Shown here: in pieces, positions 9,310 to 19,120 of the stretch
How positions within the stretch are numbered: position 1 is the stretch's first letter
Layout of the letters: every line of letters begins with the position of its first letter
Source: Smittia aterrima
Lineage: Eukaryota > Arthropoda > Insecta > Diptera > Chironomidae
DNA length: 64,000 bases
Direction of reading: 5' to 3'
Assembly (NCBI GenBank): GCA_033063855.1
Contig: CP093830.1
Location: forward strand, 21,018,854 to 21,082,853
The notes under the pieces: generated by a model
Database searches by the model: none
Seen by the model: only the letters and a program-made list of their open reading frames with translations
Told to the model about the DNA's origin: nothing
Translations under genes and position numbers: made by a program

Positions 9310-11115
9310 ATGGCTGATTCGAACCAGCTGCACCTCGAAGGAGCAAAATATCAAAAGGAGATTGAAGAACTGTATAACAAACTGACTCAAGGAGAATTTG
9401 TAAGAAATTCGAAATATTTTTTATTTTGAGGTTAACCACGCTTTTCTTCCAGGATCCCTCTTTTCAATCGACAATTTCTCTTGCTGCTCGTTTCTTCGGT
9501 AAGAATCTCCAGACACTTGTTGAATGTAACGAAACAATATTGAAAGTTGGACGATTATTCTTGGTAGGTCCCAAATCTTTAATTAAGATTGCTTTTCTAA
9601 CAATTTCTCAATTACAGGATCTTGCTGAGCGAAAACTTGTGCAATGGTCGCCTCGTGATTTCAATGCAGTTCTACAGATGACAGCAATGATGCTCTTGAA
9701 ACAGAAAGACGAAGGAGTTATACGACAAACCGCAAATCTTATGATCGACTTTGCAAAGTCCTTGACAGCTCCGCAGTTAAAGAAATTGGTGTCACGTCCA
9801 ACAAAGGTTATATCATTGATTCTTCAAAAATTGAGTCGAGTGGGAACGTTTTACACTCAAATGAAGATTCTTTTCATGCTGAAGACGTTTTTGTCGTCTC
9901 TTGATGACGCTGGAGCTTCAATCATTCAAGAGGATAAAATTTTCCTTGGAGACTCAAATGCAGCACAAAAAGCTGTCCAATTGTTTCAACTCATCGATAA
10001 AGAAAACTTTATTTGGGTAAGTAAAATTGTAATATAGAAAATTGTAACTTAATATTCATTAAATTATTATTCCTCAGACATCGCAAGCTTTTCTTGATTT
10101 CTACAATCAAGATGCAAGACAGAACGGTTCAGTTCAAACGTTGCAAGGATTTCTGTTGCAAATCAATAACAATAAGACACGCTCTAAAGCAACTCGAATA
10201 TCATTCGGTCTTGGCAATCTTTCGCTTTCTTTCTTCATCGCAGCTGATTCTATCATCCATAATCATCACAATAAGAATGAATTGATTCTTGTTGAACTAG
10301 AAGAATGTGACATTCAAACGACATCGAAAGATTCAGTGAAAGAAATTATTGTTAAACCAGTTCGCTATCAAATTCTCGACCAACATGACAGACAATTACA
10401 AATCGACTACGAAATCAAATCGTTTTCGTTCTTCGTTGTTGAGAAGAATGGTTTGTTCATGACAAACATTTATCCACGCTTCAAAGATAAGAATCCAATG
10501 ATTGCTAAAGACATCAGTTATCGAACAGTGAGTACATCAATCGTGAATCTCAATTTCAATTCACATATTGAAATTTCACAGCCTACACAATCACAAGATA
10601 TCTTAACTCCAGCTGAGAAAGCAAAAGAAAATCTAGAGCCACCATCAAAACGTCAAGCAGCCAAAGTTGTTCCAACTCTTAATGCCAACGACCGTCAAGC
10701 TGCAGGAGTCAAAAATCGAAAGCAAATTGATTTAGCCATGTCGCAGGATTACGATGAGATTCCAAATGATGAAGAACCTTTACCGACCTTCAGAAAACTC
10801 ATGACCAACAAGCGAAATGATCGAAAGGACCAAGCCACTGTTGACGAAATTCCAGTAAACGTTGAATCTGCAATCATCGAAGCTCCAGAGCCTAAGAAAT
10901 CCAGAAAGACGAAGAAGCAGAGAGATACGAAACTAATCGCAAAGACACCGAACGTAGAAGACAACATTCAAACCTACCTTACTGATAGTGAGGCAGAGAA
11001 TGTGTCTGTTGCTCCGGTCCAAACAACTGCTCCAGCTCGTAAGATTGCTCTTCGCGCTTCTTCAAAACGAAATCAACGCGGCAAGCAAGTTACTAATATG
11101 AAATTCCAAGAGTAG
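9310..11115 (+). CDS. SYCP2-like chromosome-axis protein, copy 2 (full length)
   Basis: Exons 9310-9399, 9453-9563, 9618-10016 and 10078-11115 give 545 residues. Start MADSNQLHLEG; the splice phases match copy 1 exactly. It has a helical ARM-like N-terminal half, a beta-rich SLSFFIAAD domain, and a long Lys/Glu/Pro tail with basic clusters (KKSRKTKKQR) and a terminal QRGKQVTNMKFQE that copy 1 lacks. It probably represents the ancestral form. Predicted nuclear, binding meiotic chromosome cores through HORMAD/SYCP3-type partners; this is inferred from SYCP2. AATAAA near 11179. Confidence 0.68.
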
Positions 11116-11276
11116 TTTCAACTTCAATCACTCAACTAGAATTATTCTATTGAAGAATTATTCTATTGAAGTCAATACAATAAAGAAGAATTTCTTTTTA
11201 ATTTAAATATTTTTTCCTGCGAGTATTCCCTTGTTTCTTAAAATCCTCTACTATATACAGTGCACCAAATATATAT

Positions 11277-11459
11277 CTAGGCACTCTCTACAAATGTTCT
11301 ACTATGTAAATCCTCTACTATGTACTTATTGTGAACAATTTCATGTAGTACATACACTGGACACTTGTTTCGGTATTTTTCTAAAGTTAAAGCTTAGATG
11401 TCTACAGCTCTTTTTATTTCGGCACAAAAGCCTCGTGGCTGGACTAAGATAATTTTCAT
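11277..11459 (-). pseudogene. ispH: ispH (lytB) 5' fragment of bacterial origin
   Basis: The minus strand from the ATG at 11459 reads MKIILVQPRGFCA, then KRAVDI, a stop (TAA, 11394-11396), then in the same frame LEKY, CPVYVLHEIVHNKYIVEDL, and a second stop at 11277-11279. PRGFCAG-RA and VYV-HEIVHN are hallmark N-terminal motifs of 4-hydroxy-3-methylbut-2-enyl diphosphate reductase, including the first iron-sulfur Cys (C12). The usual Gly after FCA is Glu here. Animals use the mevalonate pathway and lack this gene, so it is foreign. About 60 codons survive with two stops and no frameshift, so it is dead. It lies head to head with the ftsI fragment. Confidence 0.85.
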
Positions 11460-11479
11460 CTTTTTTAAATCAAATAAAT

Positions 11480-11881
11480 ATGAAAGTGCTACTTAAAAAT
11501 AAGCTTCGCTTACTTTGTTTTGTACCATTGTTTATATTTTATATAATAATTATTTTTCGTATATTCTCTTTAACGTTTGATCATCCTACAGTTTGGGAAG
11601 ATTTAAAACAAATTAACAAGGCATATAAGCAACCCGATATTTTAGATAGATATGGAGTGGTCATCGCAACAAATGTATCTACAACATCACTATACATAAA
11701 TCCAAATAAAGTGAAGAACTACGAGGCAATAACAGAACAATAATGTTCCGTCTTTAGTGACCTGGAATATGACAATTTATATAAATTACTTAGCTCTAAA
11801 AAAAAATTTCCCTAGATGAAACGACATTTAATTCCCAAAGAATTGCTAATAATAAAAAATACCGGAGTGCCAGGAGTAAAT
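11480..11881 (+). pseudogene. ftsI: ftsI (penicillin-binding protein) 5' fragment of bacterial origin
   Basis: From the ATG at 11480: a short basic start, a hydrophobic membrane anchor (LLCFVPLFIFYIIIIFRIF), then ILDRYGVVIATNVSTTSLY and NPNKV. This is the N-terminal pedestal pattern (DRNG-LATN--T-SLYA-P) of the cell-division transpeptidase FtsI. After a TAA (11741-11743) the same frame continues with VFSDLEYDNLYKLLSSKKKF, a TAG (11813-11815), then KRHLIPKEL and NTGVPGVN. The match ends there; the catalytic domain is absent. Peptidoglycan genes do not belong in an insect nucleus. The AT-rich, Rickettsiales-like character suggests a symbiont donor. Non-functional. Confidence 0.85.
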
Positions 11882-12344
11882 TTGCCTTTGTACTTCTCTT
11901 TGACTCACAACCACCAAAATGCCGAAACGATTGAGAAAGATATCAATCAGCTATTCTTATAAATTTGTAGTTCAATTGAATACAAAATTTCTTTTATTGT
12001 AGAATTGACAGTAAATTTTGTGTTCTATTTAATATTCTCTGCATTTGTCTACCAAAAATGGATGAACTTCTCCTCTGCAAAAACGAAATTGAAAAGGCAA
12101 ATAAACGGATCGCAGAACTTGAAATGACGATCAGAGTTCTTGCAAGTACTTGCTATAAATGAAATCATTTATTATATTGAGGAAATATTTTTAGAGATCA
12201 ATTAAATCTTTGCAATAAAGTTTACAAATTTTTTATCAGTTGAAATCACTGAATGTAAAAAAGTCTGCAGAATTGGCAGTAACAAAGGCGACTTGTCTGA
12301 TAACGAAGCTTATCATGATATAAATAATTGATGAGATTTTCTTT
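11882..12344. other. Unassigned stretch after the bacterial insert
   Basis: The ftsI frame stays open to a TAA at 11960-11962 but no longer resembles FtsI. A 34-codon ORF at 12058-12162 begins MDELLLCKNEIEKANKRIAE and is coiled-coil-like. I cannot assign it. No other gene seen. Confidence 0.4.
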
Positions 12345-12848
12345 TTAGTCTTTATGGATCTAAGGAAGGCTTTTGATATTGTTGAACACAAAATATTGCT
12401 CGATGTACTCGCAAAATACGGATTGAAAGGAAAAATGAACAATCTCATCGAAAGTTTTCTAACAGATCGATATCAAATAACGAAAATAGGAGATGAGTTC
12501 AGTAGTAAATCGAGAGTGAGATATGGAGTGGTTCAGGGATCTTGCTTAGGACCTCTCCTCTACCTAATTTTTATAAACGCCATCGGCTCAATCAAAACCA
12601 CGGGACGTCTGTTCATGTTCGCAGATGATGCTGCTTTAGTGAATCTCCACGAGCAACAAGAAAACATAGGAGTAAATATTAAGGAAGATCTCACAGAAGT
12701 TCTTAAATTTTTGAATCAAAGAAAAATGATACTGAATGAGGACAAAACTTTCTTCATGGTCTTCTCTGGCTCCAAAAGGAATTCGCATCCAATCAGCGAA
12801 ATCAAAATAACCAATCCACTGGAATGCACCATAAAAAGAGTCTCAACA
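12345..12848 (+). mobile_element. Non-LTR retrotransposon reverse transcriptase fragment
   Basis: The open frame reads FMDLRKAFDIVEH, GVVQGSCLGPLLYLIFINA and FMFADDAALV. These are the reverse transcriptase A, B and C motifs, including the catalytic FADD of Jockey/CR1-like LINEs. Both ends are missing: no endonuclease domain or element 3' end is present. The frame passes without a stop into F-box sequence at about 12849. The fragment cannot mobilise itself. Confidence 0.85.
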
Positions 12849-13313
12849 ACGATTTCAATTTAAGCTGAAGAAATTGTGGATGACTTCGTTAGACACTTAT
12901 GAATTGAATGATACGATAATTGCTCGTAACTTTCGAAATTTCCTAAAATCACAAAGCGATCATCTCGAAGTGTTGACAATCAAACTGCAAAACAACAAAG
13001 AAATCTTTGATGTGATCATGAAATTGCCAAAACTTAACATTCTTTGCCTCAATGATTTTTGTGGTTTGCCCGAGAACGAAATTCCAACTGTAGTTTCAAC
13101 TTCAATCACTCAATTACAATTTCTCCAAACGGTTGAAGATTTCATGATGAAATTTCTTTTAAAGTCAATGCCAAACGCAAAAACTTTTTTGCCAAATATT
13201 TAAAATCAATGAAAAAGATGTTTAAAAAATTTCTGAAAATGATTGAGGTCGACAGAAAGGGATTGGAGGAATTTTGGACCGACAAATTTTTTCTCCAGGG
13301 CTTAGCTAAGTAA
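12849..13313 (+). pseudogene. 3' part of an F-box/LRR gene
   Basis: It starts abruptly at RFQFKLKKL, a motif in the middle of the intact copies, then reads NFLKSQSDHLEVL, IFDVIMKLPKL and STSITQL. A frameshift/stop at about 13201-13203 separates it from the terminal piece IEVDRKGLEEFW ending at 13311-13313. The tail and the following flank match copy 2. The 5' half has been replaced by the reverse transcriptase fragment. Confidence 0.8.
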
Positions 13314-13843
13314 AGCAAATCTTTGTCTTCGTCAACAGTTTTTATTAATCGAGATTACTTTAACTGTCTCACGAACAGAACTTGAACTAAGAAAAGATAA
13401 CGAATTTCTAATCTCCAACAATTTGTAAGCATTCCACTAATCAAAGTTTATTGTTCGTTTAATTTTAAATAAATTCATGAAATTAAATTAAATTCTTTTA
13501 TTATTTTGTCTTTGGAGAGGATCACAAATTAAATTCAGACGATAACAAAATGTTCAATTCCATCGTCTTCTTAATCTTCGCTGAATCGATTCATGACACT
13601 TGATCGAGGATCGAGGATCTGGTGAAGGTAAATTGTTTCTAACGATGAGATGCTCAACATCTTGATTTCTGGATCGACCAACCCAGAACAAGAACTATTA
13701 TAGTTGTATTCAAGTCCCAAAACTCGATGTAAAAGAATTTGTCTATTTTGTACTTTACCAGCGGATTTGTCTTCTAATAAGAATTACAGAAAAAGTAAAA
13801 CTTTGCTATCGCTTGACTCATTCACTCTCAACATTCGAAAAAG
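13314..13843 (+). other. Flank plus promoter region of F-box copy 4
   Basis: 13440-13600 resembles the 3' flank of copy 2. 13690-13843 carries the TTGTATTCAAGTCC / GGATTTGTCTTCTAATAAG promoter type, which is also seen at the left edge of the window and near 5690-5800. Confidence 0.5.
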
Positions 13844-14059
13844 GTAAGACATGCTTTGACGTGGACCAGTGCCTTTAAGATTCAATGTGAATATTTTTCT
13901 TTTGATTGACAGTTTTGTGACATTTAGTGAGAGTGAGTTATTGACAGTTATTAAAAGAAAAGTTTCTAGAAGTTGCTGCATTCGTTCGAGCTGACGGAAT
14001 CTTTAGCTTGTCGCTGTTTCTCAAGAAAAATATTAATTTCAATTCAATTTTCTTTTTAG
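13844..14059 (+). other. 5' UTR intron of F-box copy 4
   Basis: GTAAGAC donor and CTTTTTAG acceptor. It has the same enlarged interior as the copy 3 intron but retains the GT donor. Confidence 0.55.
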
Positions 14060-14195
14060 ATAGAAGATTTAAAAAGTCAACGTAATCTCATCACCAAAAG
14101 ATATCAAGAAAGCATCATTGAAGCGGAAACTCGACGAGGAAACGAAAGTTGAAGCAGCAGAAGTTTCAAGTAAAAAACCAAACAAGAAAATCAAA

Positions 14196-15446
14196 ATGTC
14201 TGACAACATGGATCCGTTGGAATACTTTTCACGTTTTCTCGACATCCCCGAAACGATTTTTCACCATTTGACAGGTACTGACTTGTTAGCAATTTCAGAA
14301 GTCAATCCAAATTATTACAACTTCATAGCCTCGTCGAAAGTTCTCATGAAAAAAATTAAAATTGTTTTAAATAAGGATCCTGCGCTCGCGAATTCAAAAG
14401 ATTACAATTTGCTGAAGAACAGTTCGAGATTGTATCAAAACATCAAAATCCGGGGACACTTCTCAAAACATAATGAGCGAAAACCTTACGACTTCTCCAT
14501 TATCACTTTGCCACTTGATTTTCTTCAAAGTAAAACTCATGAATGGAAAAACGTTTCACTCGAAGATATTTATTTTAAAGACGAACTCGATATGTGGAGG
14601 TTCCTCTCAACAATCGAATCATCAGTTGAAAGTATTTCAATCAGCGAGACGCGTTATGAATCTTTCATATTTACATCTGATACATCAAGTTATGAATCTT
14701 TCAAAGTTTTAACGTTTCCAAAGTTAAAACAATTGAAACTGCTTCTTCAGAACGATAGCGGTATGACTGCACCTTATGTCAGATTTTTGTTAAACTCGGT
14801 TTCAGTCGAAGAACTTGATTTTAATGATTATTCTGACAGAGGTTACATAAAATTTTTAATAGAAATGCTAAAAAACTTCGATACACTAAAAAGTCTTAAC
14901 CTTGTATGTGGCAATTTGGATCGAACAATTAGAGAAACGTTTGAAGATCAATCTGGGAAGCGATTTCAGTGTAAGCTCAAAAGTTTGTCAATATTTAGTG
15001 CGAAGAACAATAACATTTTTGTCGATACTAACTTTGCGAGCTTTCTTAAGTCACAAAGCGATAATCTCGAGGAGTTGGCGTTCCCACAATTAAAAATATA
15101 TAAGAAAGAAACCTTCGATGTGATTATGAAATTGCCAAAGCTCAAGAAGCTTTTCTTTGGTGAATTTTGTAGTTTGTCCAGTAACGAAATTCCAAAAAAA
15201 AAATCATCATCAATCATTGAACTGAGTCTTAATTATTCTACAAATGACACTGTCAGCCTAAAATTTATTATGGAATCGTTGCCAAACGTTAGAATAATTA
15301 ACCTCTGCTGGATAAATGACGAAATAGTTGAAATGTTGACGTCACTGGAAAAAAAGTTTAAAGTGAGAGTTTTCAACAATCAAAAAGTCCGAAATGATAA
15401 ATATGACATTGTTTTAAAAAAAGTCTTAAACTTTGATAAAATTTGA
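14196..15446 (+). CDS. F-box/LRR protein, cluster copy 4 (start codon moved)
   Basis: 416 residues if started at the first in-frame ATG (14196, MSDNMDPLEYF). Codons homologous to the N-terminal tail of the sister copies lie upstream in frame from about 14080, but the expected ATG has become AAGTCAACG, so the tail is lost or needs a non-ATG start. The F-box-like segment is intact (IPETIFHHL, VNPNYYNFIAS), followed by leucine-rich repeats and the same terminal KKVLNFDKI as copy 3. The reading frame is otherwise undamaged, which suggests it still makes protein. Likely SCF adaptor. Confidence 0.72.
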   Translation: MSDNMDPLEYFSRFLDIPETIFHHLTGTDLLAISEVNPNYYNFIASSKVLMKKIKIVLNKDPALANSKDYNLLKNSSRLYQNIKIRGHFSKHNERKPYDFSIITLPLDFLQSKTHEWKNVSLEDIYFKDELDMWRFLSTIESSVESISISETRYESFIFTSDTSSYESFKVLTFPKLKQLKLLLQNDSGMTAPYVRFLLNSVSVEELDFNDYSDRGYIKFLIEMLKNFDTLKSLNLVCGNLDRTIRETFEDQSGKRFQCKLKSLSIFSAKNNNIFVDTNFASFLKSQSDNLEELAFPQLKIYKKETFDVIMKLPKLKKLFFGEFCSLSSNEIPKKKSSSIIELSLNYSTNDTVSLKFIMESLPNVRIINLCWINDEIVEMLTSLEKKFKVRVFNNQKVRNDKYDIVLKKVLNFDKI

Positions 15447-15607
15447 ACAAAAATCGAAATCTGTAACTTTCATGTCAACCTGGAAAATAAATAATTTTTG
15501 TAAGAAATAAAAACTTTTTGAATTTTCAATAAAAATCTGCGACGTCCGTCTTTATTTGTGTAACTTTTTGGGCTTTAGGTGACACTATAACGAGAAAAAC
15601 GGTTTTC
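15447..15607 (+). repeat. 3' flank shared with copy 3
   Basis: Nearly identical to 5272-5460, with the homology ending at GAAAAACGGTTTTCA. It marks the right edge of the copy 3/copy 4 duplication. Confidence 0.65.
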
Positions 15608-15970
15608 ATTAGAAATAATCTCAATGGCTGTGTCCACAACTCTCCATCGACGCTTTCTCTTTTCTCACTAACAAAGTTCAGGGATTTGACGCGACTATGA
15701 GGAAGATTCGACGAAAGAAAATTGCTTTTGGGGGGAAATAAGATTTCAGCGGAACACTTGTTGCTTAAATTATTGTCTCTGATACTAGTCAACAAAGGAA
15801 GTTCTCGCAAATTTGGCGAAATTATAAAAAAAAATCACGATTTCTTTATGTTTCCAAGTTAAGTTTTGTTCACATTCTTGTGTGCTCAGTGAATCGATGA
15901 AATCCTTTAGTAACTGCAACCATTTTGGTTCTCGAATCGATAATTGCAGTCCATTAAGTGATGATGACAT
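15526..15970 (-). pseudogene. Unidentified minus-strand ORF broken at a poly-T run
   Basis: From the ATG at 15970 the frame reads MSSSLNGLQLSIREPKWLQL, then LLKDFIDSLS and WKHKEI, into a run of nine T (minus strand, about 15825). The original frame closes soon after. One base fewer in that run would join it to a second open frame (ELPLLTSIRD, SEKRESVDGELWTQPLRLF) reaching 15526. The last part lies inside the F-box 3' flank repeat, so any original end has been replaced. The composition looks protein-like, but I recognise no family. It could be a truncated gene, or a real gene with a sequencing indel. Confidence 0.35.
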
Positions 15971-16330
15971 TTGATGATGTAGTTTGCTTTCTTCAACGAG
16001 AATTATTTTAATTTCTTTTTCTCAGAATTGTTGAAAGCGACGAAGACAAGTTTTAGCACTAAGCACGCAACATATTCATTTCCATTGTCTCTTGCTTCGT
16101 TATTCACTGTTCTTATATTTTGCACTTCTTAATTGTTCATTTTAAACTGCAGAAAGTGCTGCTAAACTCGTCTTGCAGTCCACTGTCTCCTTATCTGTCG
16201 ATATAAACACAACACCCAACGATGTCAACCACTCCAAACAAGCTCCGTTGTCAACAAATGCCAATGACTCTCTAATAAACTGAGTTCCTATGCTCGGCCG
16301 ATAGCTAGATTTGATAATGAGATTCAGAAG
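15971..16330. other. Spacer before LENG8-like gene
   Basis: AT-rich non-coding sequence that probably includes the 3' UTR of the minus-strand gene ending at 16331. Nothing else recognised. Confidence 0.5.
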
Positions 16331-18671
16331 TTAATTATCGAAGTGAAAATAAATTGAGTTTGGGGAAATGTTTAAAAGATTTTGTAGACGTCCGATCATC
16401 TTTGGTCTGTTCAAAACTAATCTGAAAACGAAAGTTCGCATGCATTCCGGATCCTCCATCGTCCAAGTCTTCACTCCTAAACCCATCAACCATAAAAAAA
16501 AGCTTAGAATACTTAGCACTGCAACCACATACACTTTGACAAGCCAATTCTTGAGCGCAAGCTTCCTTTCACGCTCAACGAACCAGTCCATTATGTATCC
16601 CGACATTTTGGGAGATTCCTTGTACAGTTTAAAGAAGCGACAGTAGTTGTTGAGAGCCCATGCAGATCGCAACTTTAAGGCATGAGAAATGCATGAATCC
16701 GATCGCTCCTCGGATGATAAGGTTTTCAGGATCGATGAGATGTCTGTGATTGAAATGAAAAAGGTTTTTAAGAGATTTTTCATTTGATTGCTTAAGAATT
16801 CTTTCTTACCTAAAGTGTTCTTTGTGAAAATGTAGTAGAGTATTCTATAAGCCAAGAATTCCAACTGATTTTCACCACAGCCAACCTCTGAGTAGAGCAT
16901 TTTAAGCTGTGTTTGACACTGATTGAACTCCTCATGATCTCCCTTTTCCATTGCGATTCTAAAAGTAAGAAATAAAATAAATTAAGTCAAGTTGACTTGT
17001 TATGATTAAACTTTTAACAAACCTTGCATGGGTCTCGTAAACTTTGATGGTGAATTCGTCACGGATGCCCTGTACTGTTAAATCTTGTCGAATGGACTTC
17101 AGTTGATCACATGCGTAGTAGTAATCTTGCTTCTCAACCCATTTATTCTTTACATTATGAAGTGAGAAGACTAAAACATCGACAGGACGAATTTCTGAAG
17201 GTAGAACTGCTCGCGTCAATCTCAAGAACGGTTTCTCGAGATCTCGACATGTGCCAATGACATGCATGCTAAGAAAATCGATTCCGTCGTCCATTGAATC
17301 ATCAACGATTGGATTAAAAGCTGTCGGCATGGTGAGACGTTTACGTGCAGAGAATGAATTTACAACAGAACTTGGTGATGGCTTCGATGATGATTTAGAG
17401 TTGAAACGATCGGCACGTTTCTTTAAACGCTCTGAGTCTGTAGAATCAACAAAACCGCCCATTCCAGCAGCACCAGACTTTGTGTAAAAGGCAGAAACTT
17501 TCGCAGCCATCTTTTCTTTCCTACTCTTTTTCTTATTTCCGGATTTATTGTTTAATGACAACGACGGTTTATACTTTCCATCACGTTCGTCTTCTTCACT
17601 GCGACGTTTACGAGGCGGACTACGACTATTGCTTCTTGATCTCGATCGTGAAGAGCTTGACGATGAGCGAGCGCTGCGTTTCTTAGGAAGATTTGATTTT
17701 CCTAATCGCGCCCCTAATGGCGAAGAAATTCCTTTCTTGGCTGAGACTGTATTCGGATTATTTTGGAACTGCGTTAGCTGACCTGTAACTACCGGCTTAT
17801 TCCTGTTGAATATATTGGCAGCAGGCTGCTGTTGTTGTTTAATACGCTCGCTATGTAATAATGGCAAAGGTTCGTTTTCCCAATCTTTTGTCCACAATTC
17901 CTCGCGGTTCGCTGCAGCTGTGATTTTCCCTTTCAAAGTTATGTCGCACATGTCTTTGTCAAGAGGTGTTTCACACTTTTCATAACAACGCGCAACATAA
18001 TTGTACAAACTCTCTGGCCAATCAACTCCGGGATTAGCTGACGAAGCAGCATTTGCTGTTTTGTTTGTCGAATCTGTTAGTTGAGCACTCTTTGGTTCGA
18101 TTGAAGCTGCTTCTTGTCTTGCTTCCTGCGCTTGTCGAAAGTTAGAGAGCGTGGTAGAAGGTGAAGGCGGTGCAATGAACGGAGGAGGCTTATGAAAATC
18201 GCTTGGCATTGGAGGCAATGGAACAGGACTATTAAATCCAAATCCATCACTGTCGTTGTCACCCGCAAATCCACCATTCTTATTCTTTTTGTTCTTTTTC
18301 TTATTTTTACGTTTTTTAGCTGTCGCGTTTTGGAAATTTTGCATGTTGGAGTTTTGCATTTGTGCATTAATTTGAGGACGCATCATGGGATTAACTTTCA
18401 TGCCTTGCTTATTGATGTTGAATCGAATTGGTTTATTGAATAAGCTGTTTGGCGATTGATTCGACTGTTGATGATTGTAAAACGGTGGGCGAAAGAAATC
18501 GTTTGGGCCCATTTGTTGGAGTCGATTCTGAGCGTATTGCTGGACAGTAGAGAAGTATGTATCTTGGTAAAGGGGCGCGGAGTTATTATTCAAGTTATTG
18601 CCGAAGTTTGGCGGTGGATGAGAGAAAGACGTTGTTGGAGCGTTGATTTCGTTCGACTTGTCTGGTTCCAT
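16331..18671 (-). CDS. LENG8-like SAC3/GANP-domain protein
   Basis: Exons (minus) 18671-17023, 16958-16810 and 16743-16331 join in frame to 736 residues. The N-terminal 400 or so are disordered: Asn/Gln/Pro-rich, a lysine block (KKRKNKKKNKKNKNG), then an Arg/Ser patch (RSSSSSSRSRSRSNSRSPP). The C-terminal third is a SAC3/GANP/THP3 helical domain with SALKLRSAWALNNYCRFF-type and MSGYIMDWFVERERKLALK signatures of LENG8. Family members act in nuclear mRNA processing and export. The second intron (66 bp) is a multiple of three without stops, so retention would add 22 residues. The very C-terminus is less typical of the family. It shares an upstream region with PolD2. Confidence 0.85.
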
Positions 18672-19120
18672 TTTTATTCCAGAAAATCGATTGCAAGCTT
18701 GATGATTGACTTACCTAAAAGAGTGTAATTTAAAAAAGAATTAGGAAAAAAATAGATGAAAATTAGGAATTCATGTCGTGACGTCGTTCAGACGCGATGG
18801 GCGAGAAAGAAATTTTATTTTTCAATTTTCGAACCTTTGACGATGATATTTGTTGTTAAATTTATTAATTTATTCTTTTTTGAACTCTTATTAACACAAA
18901 TTGGGCACGTTTTAAAAAGCTGTGAACTCGCAAGCAGCTATATAATTGAATTAGAAGTTTTTTCACTGCAAATGTTTTTTAGCTTTCGTAGTTTTAAAGC
19001 TTTGAACGAAAAAGAAAGTTTCAGGTCCCTCGGAGGACGCAACTACGATTTGTTTTCATTTTTTACCGCGCATTTCGGAGTTTTATTGAAATCTGAGTTT
19101 AATTTATTAATTTCACAATC
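18672..19120. promoter_or_regulatory. Head-to-head intergenic region, LENG8-like / PolD2
   Basis: 449 bases separate two divergent start codons, so this probably acts as a bidirectional promoter. A GTAAGT-like site on the minus strand near 18710 may mark a 5' UTR intron of the LENG8-like gene. Open frames here are without family resemblance. Confidence 0.5.
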
